From: Hyphomicrobiales bacterium
Lineage (GTDB): Bacteria > Pseudomonadota > Alphaproteobacteria > Rhizobiales > JAJFHC01
Assembly (NCBI GenBank): GCA_021775835.1
Contig: JAJFHC010000124.1
Coordinates: 1 to 64,000 of the forward strand
Reading direction: 5' to 3'
Length of the DNA: 64,000 nucleotides
Position numbers and translations under genes: made by a program. How positions within the stretch are numbered: the stretch's first letter is position 1; every line of letters begins with the position of its first letter. This document shows, piece after piece, positions 49,923 through 58,714 of this stretch. Below the pieces are notes generated by a model. It was given only the letters and a program-made list of their open reading frames with translations, ran no database searches and was not told the origin of the DNA.

Positions 49923-50744
49923 CTAGTCATCGTAGGAATGTCCCGCCTTCAGGCCTTCGCGCACCCGGTGGGCGATCTCGAGAAACTCCGGCGTTTCCCG
50001 GATATCGAGCGGGCGTTCCTTTGGCAGCGTGCTTTCGATAACGTCCGTAACCCGGCCGGGCCTTGGCGACATCACGACGATCCGGGTAGACAGATAGACC
50101 GCCTCGGGAATTGAATGGGTAACAAAGGCGATGGTCTTTGACGTGCGAGACCACAATTCAAGCAGTTGCTCATTGAGATGATCCCTGACGATCTCGTCCA
50201 GCGCCCCGAACGGCTCATCCATCAACAGCAGGTCGGCATCAAAGGCCAGAGCACGGGCGATCGAGGCACGCTGCTGCATGCCGCCGGAAAGTTGCCAGGG
50301 GAACTTTTTCTCGAATCCCGACAGATTAACCAGCTCCAGGGTGCGGGCCACCCGGTCCGCCTTTTCCTGTTTCGAATACCCCATGATCTCGAGCGGCAGG
50401 GTGACGTTGCCGGAAATCGTGCGCCAGGGATAAAGTGCCGGCGCCTGAAAGACATAGCCGTAGGCCCGTTTCATGCGCGCCTCGTCCGGTGTCATGCCGT
50501 TCACCGTGATCGCCCCGCCGGTCGGTTTTTCCAGATCGGCAATCACCCGGAGGAAGGTCGTCTTGCCGCAACCGGACGGGCCGATAAACGATACGAAGTC
50601 GCCCTTGCCGATCGTCAGGTCAACGTTCGACAGCGCATGAACCGGACCGTCCCCGGTCTCGAACGTGAGACTGAGGTCTTCAGCCCTGATGACCGTTTCA
50701 TCGGTCAAATCACCCACCTCGCCCTCTTGAACACGTTGCAACAT
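49923..50744 (-). CDS. ABC transporter ATP-binding protein (SsuB/TauB-type)
   Basis: A 273-residue ATPase: Walker A GPSGCGKTT, Q-loop GYVFQAPALYPW, signature LSGGMQQRASIARA, Walker B LLLMDEPFGALD, and switch FVTHSIPEAVYL. The family is the SsuB/TauB/ThiZ type that works with NMT1-like binding proteins. It starts 18 bases after dihydropyrimidinase, which ties this importer to pyrimidine or hydantoin degradation. Confidence 0.92.
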   Translation of the reverse strand: MLQRVQEGEVGDLTDETVIRAEDLSLTFETGDGPVHALSNVDLTIGKGDFVSFIGPSGCGKTTFLRVIADLEKPTGGAITVNGMTPDEARMKRAYGYVFQAPALYPWRTISGNVTLPLEIMGYSKQEKADRVARTLELVNLSGFEKKFPWQLSGGMQQRASIARALAFDADLLLMDEPFGALDEIVRDHLNEQLLELWSRTSKTIAFVTHSIPEAVYLSTRIVVMSPRPGRVTDVIESTLPKERPLDIRETPEFLEIAHRVREGLKAGHSYDD

Positions 50745-50762
50745 ATCCCGGGTAGCATTCCC

Positions 50763-52217
50763 TCAGACACCCGCAGGCATGTTTGCAGGATCACGCACAA
50801 CCGAACGCGGCGACGTGATTTCCTTCCATTGCGACAAGGCCCGGTTGACTGCAGGATAAGCCTCGCGGGCTACAAATTCACCATGACCCTGCTGAGTCTT
50901 GACCTCGTCTTCAGAGATTGCCACGGTACCACGCGTCAGGGTGAAGCGCGGCAACCCGGTTACATCGATGCCCTCAAAGACGTTGTAGTCGATCGCCGAT
51001 TGCTGGGAGGATGCCCCGATCGTCTTGGAGCGCTTTGGATCCCAAACCACGATGTCAGCATCGGACCCTTCAAGGATCGCGCCTTTGCGCGGATAGACAT
51101 TCAGGATTTTGGCGATGTTGGTTGAGGTCACTGCGACAAACTCGTTCATGGTCAACCGGCCGGTATTGACGCCTCTTGTCCACAAGACCGGCATCCGGTC
51201 CTCGAGACCGCCGGTTCCGTTCGGGATCTTTGTGAAATCGCCGAGGCCATATCGTTTCTGCTCGGTCGTGAAGGCGCAGTGGTCAGTGGCGACCACCTGG
51301 AGGCTGCCTGCCTGAAGTCCCGCCCACAGCGAATCCTGATGCTGCTTGTTGCGGAAAGGCGGCGACATCACGCGTCGCGCCGAATGATCCCAGTCAGCAT
51401 GGAAGTACTCCGTCTCGTCAAGCGTCAGATGCTGGATCAACGGTTCGCCAAACACACGCATGCCCTTCTGGCGCGCGCGCCTGATCGCCTCGTGGGATTG
51501 CTCGCACGACACATGCACCACATAAAGCGGGACCCGCGCCATGTCGGCGATCATGATCGCCCGGTTGGTTGCCTCGCCTTCCACTTCCGGCGGACGGGAA
51601 TAGGCATGTCCCTCGGGCCCATTGTTGCCCTCGGCCATGAGTTTCGCCTGAAGTTGCGCCACTACGTCGCCGTTTTCAGCATGGACCAGCGGCATGGCAC
51701 CGAGTGCCGAACAGCGTTCGAACGACGAATACATTTCATCGTCGTCGACCATCAGCGCGCCCTTGTAGGCCATGAAATGCTTGAACGTGTTGATGCCGCT
51801 GTCAACGACGGTCTCCATCTCGTCAAACACCTGCTCACCCCACCACGTGATCGCCATGTGGAAGGAATAGTCGCATGACGCCTTGGATGTCGTGTTGTCC
51901 CACATCTGGCGGGCTTCAAGCAGCGACTGTCCCGGCGACGGCAGGCAGAAGTCAACCACCATCGTCGTGCCGCCGGAAAGGGCAGCCCTGGTTCCGGACT
52001 CGAAGTCGTCCGACGAATAGGTGCCCATGAAGGGCATCTCGAGATGGGTGTGCGGGTCGATTCCGCCCGGCATGACATAACAGCCCGCGGCATCCAGTAC
52101 TTCATCACCGCTGAGGTTGGCGCCTATCTGCGAAATTCGGCCTCCCTCGATCAGAACGTCAGCCACATAGGTACGATCTGCAGTAACGATCGTGCCGCCT
52201 TTGATCACTTTGCTCAT
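50763..52217 (-). CDS. hydA: Dihydropyrimidinase (D-hydantoinase)
   Basis: A 484-residue cyclic amidohydrolase that opens dihydrouracil to N-carbamoyl-beta-alanine. Metal ligands are visible in MPGGIDPHTHLEMPF, the carboxylated Lys in FKHFMAYKGALM, then PLVHAENGDV, YVVHVSCEQS and VATDHCAFT. The length is normal for the family. It lies between the carbamoyl-amidase gene (24-base gap) and the ABC ATPase. Some relatives act on hydantoins or allantoin, but the neighbours favour dihydropyrimidines. Confidence 0.93.
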   Translation of the reverse strand: MSKVIKGGTIVTADRTYVADVLIEGGRISQIGANLSGDEVLDAAGCYVMPGGIDPHTHLEMPFMGTYSSDDFESGTRAALSGGTTMVVDFCLPSPGQSLLEARQMWDNTTSKASCDYSFHMAITWWGEQVFDEMETVVDSGINTFKHFMAYKGALMVDDDEMYSSFERCSALGAMPLVHAENGDVVAQLQAKLMAEGNNGPEGHAYSRPPEVEGEATNRAIMIADMARVPLYVVHVSCEQSHEAIRRARQKGMRVFGEPLIQHLTLDETEYFHADWDHSARRVMSPPFRNKQHQDSLWAGLQAGSLQVVATDHCAFTTEQKRYGLGDFTKIPNGTGGLEDRMPVLWTRGVNTGRLTMNEFVAVTSTNIAKILNVYPRKGAILEGSDADIVVWDPKRSKTIGASSQQSAIDYNVFEGIDVTGLPRFTLTRGTVAISEDEVKTQQGHGEFVAREAYPAVNRALSQWKEITSPRSVVRDPANMPAGV

Positions 52218-52241
52218 GATTTATCCTCCCTCGTGTTCGGC

Positions 52242-53489
52242 TCAGTCGACAATGCCGGCAGTTTCCACAACTGCGTGAAACAATACATCCGTTCCTGCGG
52301 TCGCCCACTCCGGGGAAATGTCTTCCGCTTCGTTGTGCGACAGACCGTCGACGCACGGACACATCACCATGGCCGTTGGCGCCACCCGGTTGATCCAGCA
52401 GGCATCATGCCCGGCACCGGAGACAAGATCGCGATGACTGAAGCCGAGACGCTCAGCCGCGGACCGCACCGCCGCAACGCAATTGTCATCGAACTTCACC
52501 GGGTCGAATCCACCGGCTCTTTCCATCTCGATCTCAAGCCCGATGTCGTCGGCAATTTTTTGCGCGCCCTCACGCAGCTGGTCTTCCATCTCTTCGATGA
52601 TCGCCTTGTCCGGATGCCGGAAGTCGACGGTGAAGACCGTCTTGCCGGGAATGATGTTGCGCGAATTGGGGTAAACGTCGCAATGGCCGATTGCGCCGAC
52701 GGCCAGCGGTGCGTGGTTCCAGGCGATTTCATCCACAAGTTGTGTCACCCTGGCCATCCCGAGCCCGGCATTGACCCGCATAGGCATCGGTGTCGATCCG
52801 GTGTGGCTTTCCCGGCCGGTCAGCGTGACCTGCATCCAGCTCAGTCCCTGGCCATGAGTGACCACGCCAATATCCTTCTCTTCAGCCTCGAGGATCGGGC
52901 CCTGTTCAATGTGAAGCTCGAAAAAGGCGTGCATCTTGCGGGCACCGACTTCCTCATCCCCCACCCATCCAATACGCTTGAGTTCGTCGCCGACGCTCTT
53001 GCCCTCGGCATCTTCGCGGGCGTAGGCCCAGTCCAGAGTGTGTGTTCCGGCAAATACGCCCGACGCCAGCATCGGCGGCGCAAACCGTGTGCCTTCTTCG
53101 TTGGTCCAGTTGACCACCACAATCGGGTGTTTGGTCTGGATGTTCAAATCGTTCAGAGTACGGATGATCTCAAGTCCGCCCAGGACCCCCAGGACACCGT
53201 CATACTTGCCACCGGTTGGTTGGGTATCCAGATGACTGCCTACATAGACCGGCAATGCGCCGGGATCGGTGCCCTCGCGGCGGGCGAACATTGTGCCCAT
53301 CTGGTCGACACCCATGGTGAGTCCGGCGTCGTCGCACCACTTCTTGAACAGATCGCGCCCCTTGGCATCGTCGTCGGTCAGCGTCTGGCGGTTGTTACCG
53401 CCGGCAATGCCCGGTCCAATCTTGGCCATTTCCATCAGGGTGTCCCAAAGCCGTTCGCCATTTACCCTGAGATTACTTGCCACTGCCAT
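52242..53489 (-). CDS. N-carbamoyl-beta-alanine/N-carbamoyl-L-amino-acid amidohydrolase (M20 family)
   Basis: A 415-residue zinc hydrolase of the hydantoinase/carbamoylase family that releases beta-alanine, CO2 and ammonia. The start at 53489 has GAGGATG eight bases upstream; the longer frame begins at a TTG without a signal. Metal-site motifs: VGSHLDTQPTGGKYDG, NEEGTRFAPPMLAS, ELHIEQGPILE and the C-terminal SGAGHDACWI. It follows the aminotransferase and precedes dihydropyrimidinase, exactly as the reductive pyrimidine route needs. Confidence 0.92.
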   Translation of the reverse strand: MAVASNLRVNGERLWDTLMEMAKIGPGIAGGNNRQTLTDDDAKGRDLFKKWCDDAGLTMGVDQMGTMFARREGTDPGALPVYVGSHLDTQPTGGKYDGVLGVLGGLEIIRTLNDLNIQTKHPIVVVNWTNEEGTRFAPPMLASGVFAGTHTLDWAYAREDAEGKSVGDELKRIGWVGDEEVGARKMHAFFELHIEQGPILEAEEKDIGVVTHGQGLSWMQVTLTGRESHTGSTPMPMRVNAGLGMARVTQLVDEIAWNHAPLAVGAIGHCDVYPNSRNIIPGKTVFTVDFRHPDKAIIEEMEDQLREGAQKIADDIGLEIEMERAGGFDPVKFDDNCVAAVRSAAERLGFSHRDLVSGAGHDACWINRVAPTAMVMCPCVDGLSHNEAEDISPEWATAGTDVLFHAVVETAGIVD

Positions 53490-53541
53490 CTGCGCATCCT
53501 CTTCGTCTGTCTGGTTTACTCTTGCCCGGTTGAACGCCGGT

Positions 53542-54867
53542 TCAGTCAATGTCCTTCAATACGTCTGCCAGCACACCGAACAGTTCATCAATCTGGTGCT
53601 TCTCGATGATCAGAGGCGGTGACAATGCAATAATATCGCCGGTTGTGCGGATCAGCACATTGCGTTCGAAGGCCTTCAGGAAGGCCGAGAACGCCCGCTT
53701 GGTCGGCTCGCCGGCTATCGGTTCCAGCTCGATCGCGCCAATCAGCCCCATGTTGCGCACATCGATGACGTGCGGCAGTCCTTTCAGGTTGTGCAGGGCG
53801 TCTTCCCAGTACGAGGCAAGTTCGGCGCCACGCGTGAGCAACCCTTCTTCCTGGTAGGTCTCAAGGGTTCCCAGTGCCGCTGCACAGGCCATCGGATTAC
53901 CGGAATAGGTATAACCATGGAAAAACTCGATCAGATGCTCCGGCCCGTTCATGAACGCGTCATGGATTTCATTGCGGACAAACACCGCCCCCATGGGGAT
54001 GACGCCGTTGGTCAGGCCCTTCGCCGTCGTGATGATGTCAGGAACAACGCCGAACACATCCGGCGCAAAAGGTGCACCCAGCCTGCCGAAACCGGTGATC
54101 ACCTCATCGAAGATCAACAGAATTCCGTGCTTGTCGCAGATGTCGCGAAGACGCTGAAGATAGCCTTTTGGCGGGATCAGAACACCGGTCGACCCGGCCA
54201 TGGGTTCGACAATCACGGCAGCGATCGTGGAGGCGTCATGGAGTTGTACGATGCGTTCCAGATCGTCGGCGAATTCAGCGCCGTGCTCAGGTATGCCCCT
54301 GGTGTAGGCATTGCGCTCCAGGTCGTGAGTATGCCGGATATGGTCGACACCGGTGAGCAGGGATCCGAACATCTTTCGGTTGCCGACAATTCCGCCGACC
54401 GAAATACCGCCAAAATTCACACCGTGATAGCCGCGCTCGCGACCGATCAGGCGAAATCGGCTGCCATCTCCCTTGACGCGGTGATAGGCAATCGCAGTCT
54501 TGAGAGCTGTTTCAACCGACTCCGATCCGGAGTTGGTGAAGAACACATGGTCAAGACCCTCGGGAGAAAGCTGGGTCAGACGCGAGGCCAGCTCGAACGC
54601 CTTGGGATGTCCCATCTGGAAGGCCGGCGCATAGTCAAGCTCTTCGACCTGGCGCTGGATCGCTTCGACGATACGGGGTCGCTTGTGACCGGCATTGACA
54701 CACCATAGCCCGGCTGTGCCATCGAGAATTTTTCGATTGTCGTCTGTGGTGTAATGCATGCCATCGGCTGCCACCAGCATGCGCGGATTTTTCTTGAACT
54801 GACGGTTTGCCGTGAACGGCATCCAGAATGATTCAAGATTGTTGGGGCGAGAAACCTTTTCTAGCAT
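53542..54867 (-). CDS. Omega-aminotransferase, probably beta-alanine:pyruvate aminotransferase
   Basis: A 441-residue class III PLP enzyme. Visible: FWMPFTANRQFKKNPR (typical of beta-alanine/omega-amino-acid transaminases), VFFTNSGSESVETALK, DEVITGFGRLG and the PLP lysine in ITTAKGLTNG. As first gene of the leftward pyrimidine cluster it would convert beta-alanine to malonate semialdehyde. The dehydrogenase for that product is not in the window. Two RutR-type boxes lie 187-237 bases upstream. Confidence 0.9.
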   Translation of the reverse strand: MLEKVSRPNNLESFWMPFTANRQFKKNPRMLVAADGMHYTTDDNRKILDGTAGLWCVNAGHKRPRIVEAIQRQVEELDYAPAFQMGHPKAFELASRLTQLSPEGLDHVFFTNSGSESVETALKTAIAYHRVKGDGSRFRLIGRERGYHGVNFGGISVGGIVGNRKMFGSLLTGVDHIRHTHDLERNAYTRGIPEHGAEFADDLERIVQLHDASTIAAVIVEPMAGSTGVLIPPKGYLQRLRDICDKHGILLIFDEVITGFGRLGAPFAPDVFGVVPDIITTAKGLTNGVIPMGAVFVRNEIHDAFMNGPEHLIEFFHGYTYSGNPMACAAALGTLETYQEEGLLTRGAELASYWEDALHNLKGLPHVIDVRNMGLIGAIELEPIAGEPTKRAFSAFLKAFERNVLIRTTGDIIALSPPLIIEKHQIDELFGVLADVLKDID

Positions 54868-55024
54868 TTGATGGTCAGCAGAAACCGCCGCCTCCTGTTT
54901 GGGCTTTTCAGCCTGTCACTTCATCCAGGAGGACGAGAAACGCGCAATCGGATGTCGGCATCACCAGATCCTCCCCTCATTCGACCTTAGCGGTCTTTTT
55001 ATCAGGTGCCATTCTTGTGATGGC

Positions 55025-55053
55025 TTGACGTTCAAAGACTCGGTTGATTTAAC
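55025..55053 (+). promoter_or_regulatory. Promoter candidate for the rutR-like genes
   Basis: TTGACG at 55025-55030, a 17-base spacer and TTTAAC at 55048-55053, immediately followed by a RutR-type box. This suggests autorepression by blocking RNA polymerase. Confidence 0.45.
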
Positions 55054-55069
55054 CTGACCAATCGGTCAA
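55054..55069. promoter_or_regulatory. RutR-type box CTGACCAATCGGTCAA
   Basis: Matches the published RutR pattern TTGACCAnnTGGTCAA at 12 of 14 defined positions. It lies between the aminotransferase gene and the first rutR-like gene. Confidence 0.72.
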
Positions 55070-55088
55070 GATATAAAACTACCGACAA

Positions 55089-55104
55089 TTGACCAATTGG
55101 TCAA
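55089..55104. promoter_or_regulatory. RutR-type box TTGACCAATTGGTCAA
   Basis: A perfect 16-base palindrome that fully matches TTGACCAnnTGGTCAA, 35 bases downstream of the first box. An in-frame TTG inside it should not be taken as the start of the regulator gene. Confidence 0.85.
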
Positions 55105-55136
55105 CATTTATCCGCACAAGGCGACACAAGACGACG

Positions 55137-55793
55137 ATGACAGCCAAAACGGCCCAAAAACGAAACGGCGCCAAGACGGGAATACGCCGCGAAAACGAAC
55201 GTGCCATTCTGGAAGCCGCCGAAAGTGTGTTCGCCGAGTTCGGCTATCGAGGTGCCACCACCAGTTTGATCGCCGAGCGCGCAGGGATCCCAAAACCTAA
55301 CCTGCATTACTATTTTCCGACCAAAGAAGCATTGTATCGAGAAGTCGTCGACAACATTTTCAATATCTGGCTCGATGCAGCCGACTCGTTCGACGACTGC
55401 GACGACCCGGCGGAAGCGCTGACCCGTTACATTTCCAAGAAGATGGACATCTCTCGTGATCATCCCATGGGGTCCAAGGTCTGGGCAAACGAAATCCTGC
55501 AAAAAGCCCCGGTTATCCATGACTACCTGGAAACGGTCCTCAAAGACTGGACCAATTCACGCGTCGCCATCATTCAGCGCTGGATCGACGAAGGCCGCAT
55601 CGATCCGGTCAATCCTGAAACGCTGCTCTACATGATCTGGGCAACCACACAGCACTACGCCGACTTCAATCACCAGATCGAAACCCTGAACGGCGGCAAG
55701 CCCCTGAGCGACGACAGGTTTGAAGCGGCAAAGCAGCAGGTCGTCGACATCATTCTGGCCGGCATTGGCGCCGGGCCGGGCTCCCGGCCATGA
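55137..55793 (+). CDS. rutR: RutR-like TetR-family regulator
   Basis: A 218-residue TetR regulator. The helix-turn-helix is AERAGIPKPNLHYYFPTKEALYREV, and the ligand domain includes KVWANEILQKAP and WATTQHYADFNHQIE, both close to E. coli RutR, which binds uracil or thymine. The start at 55137 is chosen because the upstream frame runs through the operator. It overlaps the next regulator gene by four bases. With two boxes in its own promoter region it most likely controls itself and the divergent pyrimidine genes. The Shine-Dalgarno is weak. Confidence 0.88.
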   Translation: MTAKTAQKRNGAKTGIRRENERAILEAAESVFAEFGYRGATTSLIAERAGIPKPNLHYYFPTKEALYREVVDNIFNIWLDAADSFDDCDDPAEALTRYISKKMDISRDHPMGSKVWANEILQKAPVIHDYLETVLKDWTNSRVAIIQRWIDEGRIDPVNPETLLYMIWATTQHYADFNHQIETLNGGKPLSDDRFEAAKQQVVDIILAGIGAGPGSRP

Positions 55794-56428
55794 ACGCGCG
55801 TTCCCGCCAGTCCAAGAAGCGGACGAGAATTCAACTACAGAACGAAGAACGAATTTACGAAGCTGCCCTCTATGTATTCTCCACCTTCGGGTTTCGCGGC
55901 TCGACAATCGACCAGATTGCCGACCGCGCGGGCATGTCGAAGCCTAACCTGCTCTACTATTTTGCCAACAAGAAGGACATTTATGTAGCTGTCCTGGAAC
56001 GAACGCTCGAGATCTGGCTGGAGCCCCTCACCCAACTCGATCCGGACGGCGATCCGGCCGAGGAGATCTGGAGTTACATCCGGCGCAAACTCGAACTGTC
56101 CCGGCTGTCGCCCGAGTCTTCTCGCATGTTCTCCAACGAGATCCTGCAGGGCGCGCCGAACATCAAGGACGTTCTGGAAGGTCCCCTGAAGTCGCTTGTC
56201 GACCAGAAATGCATCGTCATCAGACAATGGATAAAGAATGGCCAAGTCGCCGATATCGATCCCCGGCACCTCATATTCATGATCTGGGCCGCCACCCAAC
56301 ACTACGCCGACTTCGAGGTCCAAATCGACGCCATTACCGGCCCGGACGCCAGTCGGGACGAAAGTTACGCCGCTGCAGAAAATACGCTGAAAACCATATT
56401 CCTGAACGGGCTATTGCCGCGCGGGTGA
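55790..56428 (+). CDS. RutR-like TetR-family regulator, second paralogue
   Basis: A 212-residue paralogue of the preceding regulator: ADRAGMSKPNLLYYFANKKDIYVAV in the HTH and FSNEILQGAPNIKDVL plus WAATQHYADFEVQID in the ligand domain. The shared core WAxTQHYADF shows that both belong to the RutR group. The ATG overlaps the stop of the first gene (ATGA), so they are co-translated. They could form heterodimers or sense two different pyrimidines. The gene converges with the EamA-type transporter. Confidence 0.87.
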   Translation: MNARSRQSKKRTRIQLQNEERIYEAALYVFSTFGFRGSTIDQIADRAGMSKPNLLYYFANKKDIYVAVLERTLEIWLEPLTQLDPDGDPAEEIWSYIRRKLELSRLSPESSRMFSNEILQGAPNIKDVLEGPLKSLVDQKCIVIRQWIKNGQVADIDPRHLIFMIWAATQHYADFEVQIDAITGPDASRDESYAAAENTLKTIFLNGLLPRG

Positions 56429-56450
56429 CGAGATAGACACCCCACGGTCG

Positions 56451-57347
56451 TCATCCCTCCCGGGATCGCTGCAGCAGGACCATCGCGGCGGTGATCACGA
56501 CAACACCCCCCAACACCGACAGCGACGGCCAAGGCTGCCCGAGGACAACGTCCTGCGCGAGCACGAAAGCCGGTATCAGATAGGTATAGGCCATGACCTT
56601 TGCTGATGGAATGCGCACGCTGGCATACTGGATGAGATAGAAGCTGATCGCCGTCGTAAAAAAAGCCAGGTGGAGAATGCCCAGGTAGACCGGCCAGGGA
56701 ACTTCGCTCCAGGAGATCGCCAGAATTTCATCGTGGGCGTAAAGTCCCAACAAGACCAAACCGGCCAGAAGGGTCCAGAACGTGACCTCGACGAGGGTTC
56801 GATCACCTTTCAGCATTCGTACTGATGGAGAATAGGCCGAGTAACAGAAAGCTCCTGCCAGAAAAACCAGCTCTCCGGGGCCCAGGGAGAAACGGGAAAG
56901 GCGTTCCAGGTCTCCGTCAAACATGACCCACACAGCACCGCACCCAGCGACGAACAGGCTCACGATCGCCGCTCTGGTCAACACCTGCCCCAGGACCACG
57001 CGCGACATGATGGCCGTGAACATCGGGCAGAGCGTGAACACCACACCGGTGCTCAGGGCATCTGTCAAACGCAAGGCCTCGAACATCGTGACGAAGAAGA
57101 CAACCAGCGTGAGGGCGAGCCAAATATAACGACCGATATCGCCAATCCGCACCGGACTGAGCCGATCCCTGGACTTCAGCACAAGCAGAAGGAAGATCGT
57201 GCAGGCAATAGCGAAACGCAGGAACGTCAGGGCGGCAGGATCCATGGCGTCGGTGATCGCCCGTCCTACGGTAAACGACGTGCTCACCAGAAACGCAAAC
57301 ACCAGCATCGCCACGTGAGCGCGAGGCCCTTCGGCCGACATCGACAT
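56451..57347 (-). CDS. EamA/DMT-family transporter
   Basis: A 298-residue membrane protein with ten predicted hydrophobic segments arranged as two EamA repeats (first from MLVFAFLVSTSFTVGRAI, second from ELVFLAGAFCYSAYSPSVRML). Members mostly export amino acids or metabolites. The ATG at 57347 is used; ATG at 57341 is possible. It is the last gene after preA, 33 bases apart, so it may export a pyrimidine breakdown product such as beta-alanine; this is inference. Confidence 0.85.
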   Translation of the reverse strand: MSMSAEGPRAHVAMLVFAFLVSTSFTVGRAITDAMDPAALTFLRFAIACTIFLLLVLKSRDRLSPVRIGDIGRYIWLALTLVVFFVTMFEALRLTDALSTGVVFTLCPMFTAIMSRVVLGQVLTRAAIVSLFVAGCGAVWVMFDGDLERLSRFSLGPGELVFLAGAFCYSAYSPSVRMLKGDRTLVEVTFWTLLAGLVLLGLYAHDEILAISWSEVPWPVYLGILHLAFFTTAISFYLIQYASVRIPSAKVMAYTYLIPAFVLAQDVVLGQPWPSLSVLGGVVVITAAMVLLQRSREG

Positions 57348-57380
57348 CAAGTTCTGGACCTACCGCTTGAGATCCCGTGT

Positions 57381-58688
57381 TTACTCCGCAGCGTCGGCAG
57401 AAGCCGGGTTGTTGGGGTGCGTTGTCCAGTTCGCGTAGTTGGGGTCGATCGGGCTACCCGTTCGCGGGTCGACCCCTTGAGTCATCTGTTCCATGGTTAT
57501 GCAGTCTTCTACCGGACAGACGCTGACACACAGATTGCAGCCGACGCACTCCTCGTCGATCACCTCAAAGCGTCGTGCACCGTCCACCATGTTCGTGATC
57601 GCCTGATGGGAGGTGTCCTCGCAAGCGATATGGCATCGGCCGCACTTGATACAGAGATCCTGGTTGATCTTGGCTTTGACCACATAATTCAGATTGAGAT
57701 ATTGCCAGTCGCTCACATTGGGCACGGCCATGCCCCGGAAATCGTCAATCGATGTGTAACCCTTGGTATCCATCCAGTTCGACAACCCCTCAATCATCTC
57801 TTCGACAACCTTGAAGCCATAGGTCATGGCAGCGGTACAAACCTGCACGGTGCCAGAGCCAAGCGCGATAAACTCCGCAGCATCACGCCAGTTCGTAATA
57901 CCGCCGATACCTGAAATCGGCAGTCCGGCGGTTTCCTGGTGACGGGCAATATCGGCGACCATATTGAGCGCGATCGGTTTTACCGCCGGGCCGCAATAGC
58001 CCCCGTGTGATCCCTTGCCGTCAATCGTCGGCATCGGCGCCATGACATCGAGATCGACGCTCACGATCGAACTGATCGTATTGATCAGCGATACCGCATC
58101 GCCGCCGCCAGCCAGAGCCGCGCGTGCGGGGTAGGTGATGTCCGTAATGTTGGGCGTCAACTTCACGATCACCGGCATTGAGGTATTGGCCTTGCACCAG
58201 CGCGTCACCATCTCGATATACTCGGGCACCTGACCGACAGAGGACCCCATACCGCGTTCCGACATACCGTGCGGGCAGCCGAAATTAAGCTCGATGCCGT
58301 CGGCGTCGGTTTCTTCCACCCGTTTGAGAATCGACACCCAGTTGGCTTCCTCGCACGGAACCATGAGGGACACGACCATCGCCCTGTCTGGCCAGTCCTT
58401 CTTGACCTGCTTGATCTCGCGCAGATTGACGTCCAGGGGCCGATCAGTGATCAGTTCGATGTTGTTGAACCCGAGCAGACGGCGATCGCCGGAATGAATT
58501 GCCCCGTAGCGCGGACCGTTTACGTTTACGATGTGAGGATCCTCGCCCAACGTCTTCCAGACGACGCCACCCCAACCTGCCTTGAAGGCGCGGACAACGT
58601 TGTATTCCTTGTCCGTAGGCGGCGCCGACGCCAGCCAGAACGGATTGGGTGATTTGATCCCGACGAAATTTGTTGAAAGGTCAGCCAT
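57381..58688 (-). CDS. preA: NAD-dependent dihydropyrimidine dehydrogenase subunit PreA
   Basis: A 435-residue subunit that reduces uracil and thymine. The start at 58688 follows GGGAGAAGACC; a longer frame is not conserved-looking. The flavin barrel carries LASAPPTDKEYNVVRAFKAGWGG and the active-site loop GIELNFGCPHGMSERGMG; SGIGGITNWRDAAEF is the phosphate-binding part. The C-terminus has two [4Fe-4S] ferredoxin motifs, CIKCGRCHIAC and CVGCNLCVSVCPVED. It lies 26 bases after preT, as in E. coli. Confidence 0.95.
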   Translation of the reverse strand: MADLSTNFVGIKSPNPFWLASAPPTDKEYNVVRAFKAGWGGVVWKTLGEDPHIVNVNGPRYGAIHSGDRRLLGFNNIELITDRPLDVNLREIKQVKKDWPDRAMVVSLMVPCEEANWVSILKRVEETDADGIELNFGCPHGMSERGMGSSVGQVPEYIEMVTRWCKANTSMPVIVKLTPNITDITYPARAALAGGGDAVSLINTISSIVSVDLDVMAPMPTIDGKGSHGGYCGPAVKPIALNMVADIARHQETAGLPISGIGGITNWRDAAEFIALGSGTVQVCTAAMTYGFKVVEEMIEGLSNWMDTKGYTSIDDFRGMAVPNVSDWQYLNLNYVVKAKINQDLCIKCGRCHIACEDTSHQAITNMVDGARRFEVIDEECVGCNLCVSVCPVEDCITMEQMTQGVDPRTGSPIDPNYANWTTHPNNPASADAAE

Positions 58689-58714
58689 GGTCTTCTCCCT
58701 CAATCCTTCAGCAT

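Noticed and set aside
52044..53609. Plus-strand open frame of 521 codons across the hydantoinase and carbamoylase genes
   Set aside because: It spans two real minus-strand genes and their gap, and is a composition artefact.
54098..54105. GTGATCAC core in the aminotransferase gene
   Set aside because: It is only the 8-base core in coding sequence and outside the island; a few are expected by chance.
55089..55136. In-frame TTG start for the first rutR-like gene at 55089
   Set aside because: It lies within the RutR-type box and would add 16 residues with no family similarity.
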